Below are positions 16,638-23,855 of a stretch of 64,000 nt of DNA, one piece after another. Source of the stretch: Kribbella pratensis (GTDB taxonomy: Bacteria; Actinomycetota; Actinomycetes; Propionibacteriales; Kribbellaceae); the NCBI RefSeq assembly GCF_004365355.1, contig NZ_SODP01000003.1, positions 496,001 through 560,000 on the forward strand, given 5' to 3'. The notes under the pieces are model-generated. The model was given only the letters and a program-made list of their open reading frames with translations, was not told the DNA's origin and made no database searches. The position numbers and the translations under genes were made by a program. Every line of letters starts with the position of its first letter. Within the stretch, counting starts at the first letter, position 1.

Positions 16638-17456
16638 TCAGTAGGCAGCGCCCTGATCGGCGAGAAAATCGTCGATCAGGGCGTTGACCTCTTCCGGGGA
16701 CTCGAGCGCGGCCAGATGCGCCGACTGCTCGAGTACGACGAAGCGCGCGCCGGGGATCGCATCGGCCATCTGCTCGGACTCCGCCGGCGGGAACGTCGGG
16801 TCCTCGCCGCCGGCGACGACCAGGACCGGCGTGCGGATCGTGCCGAACAGCTCGCGCTGGTCGGGGCGGCGCGGGACCACGCTGGTGACCGCGTGCCGGC
16901 CCGAGGTGATGTTCACCTTCGCGGCGAGTTCGTTGACCGTGGCAACGACTTCGGGTTTCTCGCGTCTGGCGGTCGGGCCGAGGAACGCGTCCCGCACCGG
17001 CGCCTTGAGCGGTCCGCGGATCCCGCCGAGGAGTTGCGCGGAGCGGGTCAGGACGCCGTACTCGAATCGTTGCCTGCGGCCCGCGGGTGAGGCCGTGGCG
17101 TTCATCAGGACCGCGATGCCGATCCGGTCCGGATACAGGGCGGCGAACGTGCCGCCGATCATGCCGCCCCAGCTGTTGCCGATCAGGTGTGCTCTGCCGA
17201 CGCCGAGGTCGTCGAGGATCTGGGCGATCACCTGCGCGCAGTGGTCGAACGTGAACGGTCCGGACAGCGGTTGGCTGGCGCCGTGGCCGGGGGGATCGAC
17301 GAGGATCACCTGGAAGCGGTCGGCGAAGTGCGCGGCCTGGGCGGACCAGAGCGTGCCGTCCATCAGCAGGCTCGGCCAGAACAGCATCGCGGGCCCGGAT
17401 CCGTCGATGCGCAAGCGGATCCGGCCCAGCACGGTCTCGACGTACCGATCCTGCAT
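16638..17456 (-). CDS. Alpha/beta hydrolase
   Basis: Serine hydrolase of the alpha/beta fold, 272 residues. The oxyanion region is FWPSLLMDG and the VDPPGHGAS turn follows. The nucleophile elbow is GNSWGG with S95. The acid and His are in VVAGGEDPTFP and LEQSAHLAALESPEEV. It lies 16 bases downstream of the WYL regulator gene on the same strand and is probably in the same operon. The 3' end contains a 13-base tandem repeat that overlaps the stop. The substrate is unknown. Confidence 0.88.
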   Translation of the reverse strand: MQDRYVETVLGRIRLRIDGSGPAMLFWPSLLMDGTLWSAQAAHFADRFQVILVDPPGHGASQPLSGPFTFDHCAQVIAQILDDLGVGRAHLIGNSWGGMIGGTFAALYPDRIGIAVLMNATASPAGRRQRFEYGVLTRSAQLLGGIRGPLKAPVRDAFLGPTARREKPEVVATVNELAAKVNITSGRHAVTSVVPRRPDQRELFGTIRTPVLVVAGGEDPTFPPAESEQMADAIPGARFVVLEQSAHLAALESPEEVNALIDDFLADQGAAY

Positions 17457-17472
17457 GCCTGAACGGTACCGG

Positions 17473-18459
17473 TCAGGACGATGGGAGCGAGGCCGCCAGG
17501 CGCGTCGCCAGCTCGCGGACGCGCTCGATCAACTCCGGGGGTGACTGGATCTCGAAGGGGTGATCCAGCCGGCCGAGGTAGAAAGCGATCTCGTCGAGGG
17601 AGTTCGCGCCGGTCTCGACGAGCGTCGTCGCCGCCTCCATACCAAACGGTTTGGTATGGGCGCCGTCGATCGGAGTCACCGACGCGACGCTGGGCCCGAA
17701 GCGGTCGGCCACCTGCTCGGCCGGTGCGTGGACCAGGATGCGGGCCTGGTAGCGGTATCCGCCGTACGCGACGCCGCGGTTCGTGGTCGCGATGTCCGGT
17801 ACCTCTTCGCGTGGCGTGAATCGCGGGCCGGTCGGGATCCGCGGCTCGAGGCGGTCGAGGCGGAACGTGCGCCAGTCGGACCGCTCGAGATCCCACGCGA
17901 CGAGGTACCAGCGCCGGCCGGTGTGCACGAGCCGATGCGGCTCGGTCGTCCGGGTGGTCGCCGTACCGTCGTGGTTGCTGTAGTCGAACCGCAGCCGCTG
18001 ATGGTCGCGACAGGCGGCCGCGACTGCGAGCAGCACGTCGGGTTGCACGGACGGGCCGCCCGCAGGCGTGACAGCGACCTGCTGGAGGAGCTCGATCCGG
18101 TGCCGCAGCCTGGAGGGCAGCACCTGCTCGAGTTTCGTGAGGGCGCGGACCGACGACTCCTCGGTGCCGGCGACGGTGCCGCTCGCCGCGGCGCGCAGTC
18201 CGATGGCGACGGCAACGGCCTCGTCGTCGTCGAGCAGCAGCGGCGGGAGCGCTGCGCCCGAGCCGAGCCGGTAGCCGGCGACACCCGGTAAGGCGTCGAC
18301 CGGATAGCCGAGGTTGCGGAGCTTGTCGACGTCCCGCCGGACGGTCCGGACGCCGACGCCGAGCTCATCGGCCAGGGCAGCACCGCTCCACTCCTTGGGC
18401 TGCTGCAGGAGCGAGAGGAGTTTGAGGAGCCGGGCCGAGGTCTCGAGCATGTCTTGCAT
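17473..18459 (-). CDS. WYL-domain transcriptional regulator with N-terminal HTH
   Basis: Regulator of 328 residues. The N-terminal winged helix (about residues 8-65) contains LADELGVGVRTVRRDVDKLR. The WYL domain (about residues 140-220) contains RRWYLVAWDLERSDWRTFRL, and a C-terminal WCX-type extension follows. WYL domains bind ligands such as nucleic acids or small molecules. It is transcribed away from the epoxide hydrolase gene, with a perfect 7-bp inverted repeat between them, so it probably controls both that gene and its own unit with the alpha/beta hydrolase. Confidence 0.9.
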   Translation of the reverse strand: MQDMLETSARLLKLLSLLQQPKEWSGAALADELGVGVRTVRRDVDKLRNLGYPVDALPGVAGYRLGSGAALPPLLLDDDEAVAVAIGLRAAASGTVAGTEESSVRALTKLEQVLPSRLRHRIELLQQVAVTPAGGPSVQPDVLLAVAAACRDHQRLRFDYSNHDGTATTRTTEPHRLVHTGRRWYLVAWDLERSDWRTFRLDRLEPRIPTGPRFTPREEVPDIATTNRGVAYGGYRYQARILVHAPAEQVADRFGPSVASVTPIDGAHTKPFGMEAATTLVETGANSLDEIAFYLGRLDHPFEIQSPPELIERVRELATRLAASLPSS

Positions 18460-18471
18460 TCTGCCAGCCGG

Positions 18472-18492
18472 TTAGGACCGAAGCTGTCCTAA
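18472..18492. promoter_or_regulatory. Candidate operator between WYL regulator and epoxide hydrolase
   Basis: TTAGGAC (18472-18478) and its complement GTCCTAA (18486-18492) are separated by 7 bases, giving one dyad with a helical-turn spacing. It sits 12 bases from the WYL start codon and 21 bases from the epoxide hydrolase ATG, in the only gap between the two divergent genes. Confidence 0.6.
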
Positions 18493-18513
18493 GTAGGTGG
18501 AAGAGTTCTAGCC

Positions 18514-19656
18514 ATGATCAAGCCCTTCACGATCGACATCCCGCAGAGCACTCTCGACGACCTCGCCGCGAAACTGGCGAGCACCCGGCTCCCCGCACCG
18601 CTACCCGGTGACGGCTGGGACACCGGCGTACCGGTCTCCTGGCTGTCCTCGCTGGTCGACTACTGGCGGACCTCCTACGACTGGCGCGCGGCCGAGAAGG
18701 AGCTGAACTCGTACCCGCAGTTCACCACCGAGATCGAGGGTCAGCAGATCCACTTCCTGCACGTCCGGTCGGCCGAGCCGGACGCACTGCCGCTGATCCT
18801 GACGCACGGCTGGCCGGGGTCGATCGTCGAGTTCCTCGACCTGATCGGGCCGCTGACCGACCCGGTCGCCCATGGCGGCCAGGCTTCGGACGCGTTCCAC
18901 CTGGTGATTCCTTCGCTGCCCGGCTTCGGGTTCTCCGGCCCGGTGTCCAGCGCCGGGTGGTCCAGAGAGCGGGTCGGGCAGGTGTGGGCCCTGCTGATGG
19001 AGGAGCTCGGCTACGAGCGGTACGGCGTACAAGGTGGTGACATCGGTGGCGCCGTCTCGCCGGCGGTCGCGCGTGCGGCTCGCGACCGGGTCGTCGGCGT
19101 ACACACGAACGGCGGGCCCTCGCTGCCACCGTTCCCGCTGCCGGAGGAGGAGCTGAAGACGCTGACGCCGCTCGAGCAGGACCGGATCGCGCGGATCGGC
19201 GGCTTCCTGCAGAAGGAGTTCGGCTACATCTCGATCCAGTCCACCCGGCCGCAGACGCTGGCGTACGGACTCGTCGACTCGCCGGTCGGGCAGCTGGCCT
19301 GGATCATGGACAAGTTCATGGCCTGGACGTGGCCCGCCGAAACCTTGCCGGACGCAATCATCGGCAGGGACCGGCTGCTCACGAACGTGATGATCTACTG
19401 GCTCACCGGCACCGCCGGCTCGGCCGCGTACGTCGGATACGCGCAGCAGGAGGCGTGGGGGACCAAGCTGGAGAACTCCGGGGTGCCGACCGCCGTGCTC
19501 GCGTTCGCCCACGACGTGCCGATCCGCCGGTACGCCGAGCGGGACAACAACATCACCCGCTGGACCGACGTCGACCACGGCGGTCACTTCGCCGCACTGG
19601 AGGAGCCGGAGATCCTGATCGACGACGTCCGCGAGTTCTTCGGCTCACTCCGCTGA
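18514..19656 (+). CDS. Epoxide hydrolase (alpha/beta hydrolase with EHN domain)
   Basis: Hydrolase of 380 residues with the N-terminal epoxide-hydrolase domain (about residues 1-105) seen in EphA/juvenile-hormone-type enzymes, followed by the catalytic domain. The oxyanion motif is HGWPGS; the nucleophile is D176 in QGGDIGG, an Asp as in true epoxide hydrolases. The catalytic His is near the C-terminus in DHGGHFAALEEPE. It would convert an epoxide to a diol. It is divergent from the WYL regulator; its 3' end overlaps the convergent SDR gene by 12 bases. Confidence 0.9.
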   Translation: MIKPFTIDIPQSTLDDLAAKLASTRLPAPLPGDGWDTGVPVSWLSSLVDYWRTSYDWRAAEKELNSYPQFTTEIEGQQIHFLHVRSAEPDALPLILTHGWPGSIVEFLDLIGPLTDPVAHGGQASDAFHLVIPSLPGFGFSGPVSSAGWSRERVGQVWALLMEELGYERYGVQGGDIGGAVSPAVARAARDRVVGVHTNGGPSLPPFPLPEEELKTLTPLEQDRIARIGGFLQKEFGYISIQSTRPQTLAYGLVDSPVGQLAWIMDKFMAWTWPAETLPDAIIGRDRLLTNVMIYWLTGTAGSAAYVGYAQQEAWGTKLENSGVPTAVLAFAHDVPIRRYAERDNNITRWTDVDHGGHFAALEEPEILIDDVREFFGSLR

Positions 19657-20484
19657 ATAGTCGGTCGACGTAGTCAGGTGGGCCCAGGCGGCGGCTTCCT
19701 CGGCGCGGGAGGTGGATGCGCGGTCGGCGTGGGTGAGGGCGTCCTTGCCGAGGAGGAGCCGGAGGGGTGGGTTGTCGAGGTTCGTGACCTGCAGGATCGC
19801 CTCGGCAGCCTTCGCCGGGTCGCCGGGCTGCTTGCCGTCGGTCTCCAGGCGGTAGCGGTTCATCTGGCCGACGGTGGCGTCGTAGTCCGGGTGCACGTCC
19901 GCGAGCTGCATCGACGAGCCGCCCCAGTCGGTGCGGAAGGCGCCCGGCTCGACGATCGTCACCTTCACGCCGAACGGCCGGACCTCGTTGCTGAGCACCT
20001 CGGAGAAGCCTTCGACCCCGAACTTCGCGGTCTGGTAGGCGCCCATGCCGGGGGTCCCGCCGACCCGCCCGCCGACCGACGAGAACTGCAGGAAGTGCCC
20101 GCTCTTCTGCTCGCGGAACACCGGCAGCGCCGCCTTCGTCACGTTGACGACGCCGAACAGGTTGGTCTCGATCTGCGCCCGGAAGTCGTCGTCGGGGGTC
20201 TCCTCGATCGAGGCGCTGTTCGCGTAGCCCGCGTTGTTCGCGACCACGTCCAGCCCGCCGAACGTGTCCAGAGCGGTCTGGACGGCGGCGCGTGCGGCCG
20301 CGGCGTCGGTGACGTCGAGGGCGACGGCGCGGATCTGCTCGCCGTACTTCGCGACCAGGTCGTCGAGCTGCTCGGGTTTGCGTGCGGTGGCGACGACCCG
20401 GTCGCCGGCGGCCAGCACGGCCTCGGTGAGGGCGCGGCCCAGCCCGCGGGAGCTGCCGGTGATCATCCAAATTCTGCTCATCAT
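19645..20484 (-). CDS. SDR-family oxidoreductase
   Basis: Classical short-chain dehydrogenase, 279 residues. The nucleotide motif is TGSSRGLG at the N-terminus, NNAG follows near residue 85, and the catalytic pair is YQTAK (YxxxK). The N-terminal ATGs at 20484 and 20481 are both usable. It is divergent from a TetR gene across a 90-base gap with three copies of one operator, so it is the likely main target of that regulator. The substrate is unknown. Confidence 0.9.
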   Translation of the reverse strand: MMSRIWMITGSSRGLGRALTEAVLAAGDRVVATARKPEQLDDLVAKYGEQIRAVALDVTDAAAARAAVQTALDTFGGLDVVANNAGYANSASIEETPDDDFRAQIETNLFGVVNVTKAALPVFREQKSGHFLQFSSVGGRVGGTPGMGAYQTAKFGVEGFSEVLSNEVRPFGVKVTIVEPGAFRTDWGGSSMQLADVHPDYDATVGQMNRYRLETDGKQPGDPAKAAEAILQVTNLDNPPLRLLLGKDALTHADRASTSRAEEAAAWAHLTTSTDYSAE

Positions 20485-20494
20485 GTCCAGTCCT

Positions 20495-20563
20495 AACTAA
20501 CTGGTTGGTTGTTTAATTCCACGCTAACCAACCAGTTGGTCGAAATCAACTGACCAGTTGGTT
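20495..20563. promoter_or_regulatory. Three 16-bp TetR operator copies
   Basis: Three related boxes, AACTAACTGGTTGGTT (20495-20510), AACCAACCAGTTGGTC (20526-20541) and AACTGACCAGTTGGTT (20548-20563), fit the dyad AACyAAC-NN-GTTGGTT. They fill the gap between the SDR and TetR start codons. The last box is 11 bases before the TetR ATG, which suggests autoregulation. Confidence 0.75.
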
Positions 20564-20574
20564 AGCCTGGTCGT

Positions 20575-21132
20575 ATGCAGCAACGCAACGCCGACCGGAC
20601 CAAGGCGCGCATCCTGGCCGCCGCCATCGAGGAGTTCGCCGCGCGCGGGATCGCCGGCGCGCGGGTCGACCGGATCGCCGAGGTGGCCGGATGCAACAAG
20701 GCCATGCTCTACGCGTACTTCGGCAACAAGGACGGGCTGTTCGACGCGGCGTTCAGCGCCTCCGTGGACCGGTACCTCGACGAGGTGGGGTTCGACGCCG
20801 ACGACCTCCCGGCGTACGCGGGGCGGGTGTTCGACTACTTCGAGGCGCATCCGGACCGGCTGCGGCTCTCGACCTGGTACCGGCTCGAGCGGCCTGACGG
20901 TGAGCCCTTGGAGGCGATCGTCGCGGTCAACCACAGCCGGCTGGACGAGCTGCAGCGGGGGATGCGGCGGCGGGTCGTCACACGGCAGTTCACCGCGGTC
21001 ACCCTGCTCTCGCTGATCCAGGCCATCGCGACGAGCTGGTCGTCGATGAACCCGGAGTACGGCGCCGACCTACCGAGCGCGACGGTGCGGCGGCGGGCCG
21101 TGGTGACGGCCGTGGAGAAGATTCTCAGCTGA
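20575..21132 (+). CDS. TetR-family regulator
   Basis: A 185-residue regulator. The N-terminal HTH (about residues 8-55) includes RILAAAIEEFAARGIAGARV and the recognition region GCNKAMLYAYFGNKDGLF. The C-terminal ligand domain is of the C-terminal TetR_C type found beside SDR genes. It is divergent from the SDR gene over three operator copies and probably represses it and itself. The inducer is unknown. Confidence 0.93.
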   Translation: MQQRNADRTKARILAAAIEEFAARGIAGARVDRIAEVAGCNKAMLYAYFGNKDGLFDAAFSASVDRYLDEVGFDADDLPAYAGRVFDYFEAHPDRLRLSTWYRLERPDGEPLEAIVAVNHSRLDELQRGMRRRVVTRQFTAVTLLSLIQAIATSWSSMNPEYGADLPSATVRRRAVVTAVEKILS

Positions 21133-21215
21133 TTCATTGGCTGGCCCGATGGAGTTCTCAGTCTGGCGCGCTCTACTCGTAGGCAGAGGGAACTGGCTGA
21201 GGAGGGCACGGGAAA

Positions 21216-22760
21216 ATGAACGAAAGCGCTGGAACTGGACCGCACGACGGTGGGCAGTACGGCGGTTGGCCGCCGGCGCACGGCGGGTACCCGCAGTACC
21301 CCCAGAACGGGCCGTACCCGACCAACCCGCAGTACCAGCAGGGGTCGCCGTACCAGCAGGGTCCGCAGTACAACCCGCAGTACCCGTTCCCGCCGAAGCC
21401 GCCGAAGAAGCGTGGCCGCCGGTTGCTGGGAGCCGGGGCGCTCGGGCTGGCCGCCATGGTCGTCGCGGGATCGGTTGCCTGGGGCATCGACCAGCACTCG
21501 GCCGCGAACAGCTCGCAGCTGTCGCAGAAGGCGTTCGACGCCTCGTCCGTCGCGGCCAAGGTGTCGCCGGGCCTGGTCGACGTGAACACCGTGCTCGGGT
21601 TCCAGAACGCACGGGCTGCCGGCACCGGGATCGTGCTCACCGCCGACGGTGAGGTGCTCACCAACCACCACGTGGTCGAGGGCGCGACGTCGATCACCGT
21701 GACCGACATCGGCAACGGGAAGACGTACGGCGCGAGCGTCGTCGGGTACGACGAGCAGCACGACATCGCCGTGCTGAAGCTGAAGGACGCGTCCGGGCTG
21801 CAGACCGCGAAGACCGGCAACTCCGACCAGGTGAAGCTGGGCGACCAGGTGGTCGGCGTCGGGAACGCGGGCGGCGTCGGCGGTACGCCGAGCTTCGCGG
21901 CCGGGAAGGTGACCGGACTGAACCAGGCGATCACCGCGACCGACGAGAACGGGCAGGACCCGGAGAACCTCACCAACCTGATCGAGACCGACGCGAACAT
22001 CCAGGCCGGCGACTCCGGCGGCCCGCTGGTGGACGCGAACGGCGAGGTCGTCGGCGTGGACGTCGCCGGCGGCAACGGGAACAACGGCGGCCACGGCCGC
22101 CCGGGTCAGACGGCGGTCACCTCCGGCGCGAGCGCCGCGGCGACGCTGGCGGCGGCCGGGGACGGCACCGGGTTCGGCGACGGATCCGGGAACGGCAACG
22201 GCTTCGGCGACGGATCCGGGAACGGGAACGGCTTCGGCGACCCGTTCGGCGGTAACGGCTTCGGCGACGGGCCGGGCAACGGACCCGGTTCGCAGAACGG
22301 CTCGGGCGATGGTTCCGGCGACGGTTCTGGTGACGGGTCGGGGAACGGGTTCGGGAACGGGCAGGGCGGTTCCGGCGACGGGTCGGGGACGACTGCCCAG
22401 GGGTACGCGATCCCGATCAACCAGGCGCTCGACATCGCGCAGCAGATCGAGAACGGCAAGTCGTCGGACGTCGTGCACATCGGCGCCTCGCCGATGCTCG
22501 GAGTCTCGGTCGTGACGAGCCAGGGCATCACCGGCGCGGTCGTCGGCGACGTCGTCGCGGACGGTCACGCGGACGAGGCGGGCATCGAGGCCGGTGACGT
22601 GATCACCTCCTTCGCCGGTCACACCGTCGACTCGCCCGACACCCTGTCGGAGCTGCTCAACAAGCAGCACCCCGGCGACAAGGTCGAGGTCGGCTGGGTC
22701 GACCAGTCCGGCCAGACCCACAAGGCCACCATCGAACTGATCACAGGCCCGGTCCGCTAA
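21216..22760 (+). CDS. HtrA/DegP-like S1C serine protease with PDZ domain and Gly/Asn-rich insert
   Basis: Membrane-anchored trypsin-like protease, 514 residues. The cytoplasmic N-terminus is Pro/Tyr/Gln-rich (repeats such as YQQGPQYNPQYP), then KKRGRR and one transmembrane segment near residues 71-90. The catalytic triad is H152 (NHHVV), D183 (HDIAVL) and S267 (GDSGGPL). Between VDVA (about 285) and GYAIPI (about 396) lies a 110-residue insert rich in Gly, Asn, Asp and Phe with repeats like FGDGSGNGNG. In typical HtrA proteins these two strands are almost adjacent. A PDZ domain ends the protein (about 415-510). GAGGAGGG precedes ATG. It probably works in envelope protein quality control. Confidence 0.92.
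   Translation: MNESAGTGPHDGGQYGGWPPAHGGYPQYPQNGPYPTNPQYQQGSPYQQGPQYNPQYPFPPKPPKKRGRRLLGAGALGLAAMVVAGSVAWGIDQHSAANSSQLSQKAFDASSVAAKVSPGLVDVNTVLGFQNARAAGTGIVLTADGEVLTNHHVVEGATSITVTDIGNGKTYGASVVGYDEQHDIAVLKLKDASGLQTAKTGNSDQVKLGDQVVGVGNAGGVGGTPSFAAGKVTGLNQAITATDENGQDPENLTNLIETDANIQAGDSGGPLVDANGEVVGVDVAGGNGNNGGHGRPGQTAVTSGASAAATLAAAGDGTGFGDGSGNGNGFGDGSGNGNGFGDPFGGNGFGDGPGNGPGSQNGSGDGSGDGSGDGSGNGFGNGQGGSGDGSGTTAQGYAIPINQALDIAQQIENGKSSDVVHIGASPMLGVSVVTSQGITGAVVGDVVADGHADEAGIEAGDVITSFAGHTVDSPDTLSELLNKQHPGDKVEVGWVDQSGQTHKATIELITGPVR
22160..22395 (+). repeat. In-frame degenerate repeats coding Gly/Asn/Asp-rich insert
   Basis: Degenerate 12-36 base repeats (variants of GGCGACGGATCCGGGAACGG) run in frame inside the HtrA gene and encode GDGSGNGNGF-type units. 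Units nearest 22167-22240 are almost identical, which indicates recent slippage or duplication. Length variation between strains is expected. Confidence 0.75.
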
Positions 22761-22796
22761 CTCCAGCGCTACCCCCCGCTGCCGGCGGACCGACCG

Positions 22797-22849
22797 ATCG
22801 GGCCCCGACGCTCTCCTCCCCCTCAGAGCGTCCGGGCCCGATCTCTTTT
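22797..22849 (+). terminator. Rho-independent terminator after htrA-like gene
   Basis: An 18-bp stem with one mismatch (22797-22814 with 22825-22842) around a 10-base loop is followed by CTCTTTT. It ends 37 bases after the protease stop and lies between convergent genes. Confidence 0.88.
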
Positions 22850-22886
22850 GTCCGGGTTCGCCGGCGAGGGTCCGGGCGGGAGGGCG

Positions 22887-23720
22887 TCAGGCCAGGAAGC
22901 CGGTGCGCCAGGTGGGATATGCGGGTGACCACCTGAGGCTGTGCGCGTAGGTGTTGGTGGCACCACGAGCCCAAGGGGTGCGCGAAGTGGGCTGGGGGTC
23001 TGACGGGGCGGGGGCACCGACTGATTGTGCGAAGGCAGGGAGCCAAGTGGTGGCGGGAGCCGGCTCGTCGTCGACGACGTTGACCAGGCCGGAGGGCCAG
23101 GTCAGGGCGGCTGCGGCGGCTGACGCTGCGTCCTGGACATGGAGAAAGCTGGTGACGTCGGCGGTGGCGGGGAGTTGACCGGACCTGGCCAGGTCGGCCA
23201 TCAGGGCGCCCTTGGTGTACCAGGTGTCGGGGCCGTAGAGCATGCCGTAGCGCAGTACGACCCACTCGGGAGCCTCGGCGGTGACCGACTCGAGGGTGGC
23301 GACCGCCTCGACCATCCCGCGGCGGTTCTCGTCGTCGGCGTGCAGATCGAGCGGCGTGGACTCGTCGGCAGGCGTCTCGCCCGGTTCGTACGCCCACGCG
23401 ACGCTCTGCGAGATCACCCGTCGGACGCCGGCAGCGAGCGCAGCGTCGACCAGGTTGCGGGTGCCCTCACGCCGGATCCGGCCGTTCGCGGCGAAGTCGC
23501 GCGACGTGAGGTCGGTCAGCTGGTGCATGACCACATCCGGCCGGGCGGCAGCAACCACCTCGCGGAGCGCGGCGGCGTCGTACACGTCGCCCCGCACCGT
23601 CGTCACGCCGGCCACCTGTGATCGCCGCGACAACGCGGTCACCTCGTGGCCGTCGGCAACCAGCAGCGGTACCAGGCGACGGCCGATAACGCCGGTCGCA
23701 CCGGCGATGAAAATCCTCAT
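22887..23720 (-). CDS. NAD(P)-dependent epimerase/dehydratase (extended SDR)
   Basis: Extended short-chain dehydrogenase, 277 residues. The N-terminal nucleotide motif is GATGVIG in MRIFIAGATGVIGRRLVPLL, followed by a short VRGDVYD segment. The usual YxxxK catalytic pair is replaced by RYGMLYGPDTWYTKG, as in many atypical epimerase-family members, so the reaction is uncertain. It is divergent from the MFS transporter gene, and its start lies 80 bases from the MFS/TetR dyad. Confidence 0.85.
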   Translation of the reverse strand: MRIFIAGATGVIGRRLVPLLVADGHEVTALSRRSQVAGVTTVRGDVYDAAALREVVAAARPDVVMHQLTDLTSRDFAANGRIRREGTRNLVDAALAAGVRRVISQSVAWAYEPGETPADESTPLDLHADDENRRGMVEAVATLESVTAEAPEWVVLRYGMLYGPDTWYTKGALMADLARSGQLPATADVTSFLHVQDAASAAAAALTWPSGLVNVVDDEPAPATTWLPAFAQSVGAPAPSDPQPTSRTPWARGATNTYAHSLRWSPAYPTWRTGFLA

Positions 23721-23799
23721 CCAACCAACCTAGGCAACGCCGCCCCCGGCGAGCTGGTCCAATCGGCGGGCAGTTCGCCGGTCCACTTCCGATCGCGGT

Positions 23800-23836
23800 G
23801 AACAAGCGTTTACTATTCCTGAGTAAACAACTGTTC
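23800..23836. promoter_or_regulatory. 37-bp dyad operator upstream of MFS-TetR operon
   Basis: GAACA-AGC-GTTTACT (23800-23814) is mirrored by AGTAAAC-AAC-TGTTC (23822-23836) around a 7-base centre. It ends 19 bases before the GTG of the transporter gene, over the expected promoter. The TetR gene is the second gene of the same operon, so this is the natural site for autorepression. Confidence 0.72.
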
Positions 23837-23855
23837 ACCCCTGTGAGGACTCCGC

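Noticed and set aside
22160..22395. Repeat array considered as CRISPR
   Set aside because: Repeats are in frame, degenerate, without regular spacers or cas genes, and code the Gly/Asn insert of HtrA.
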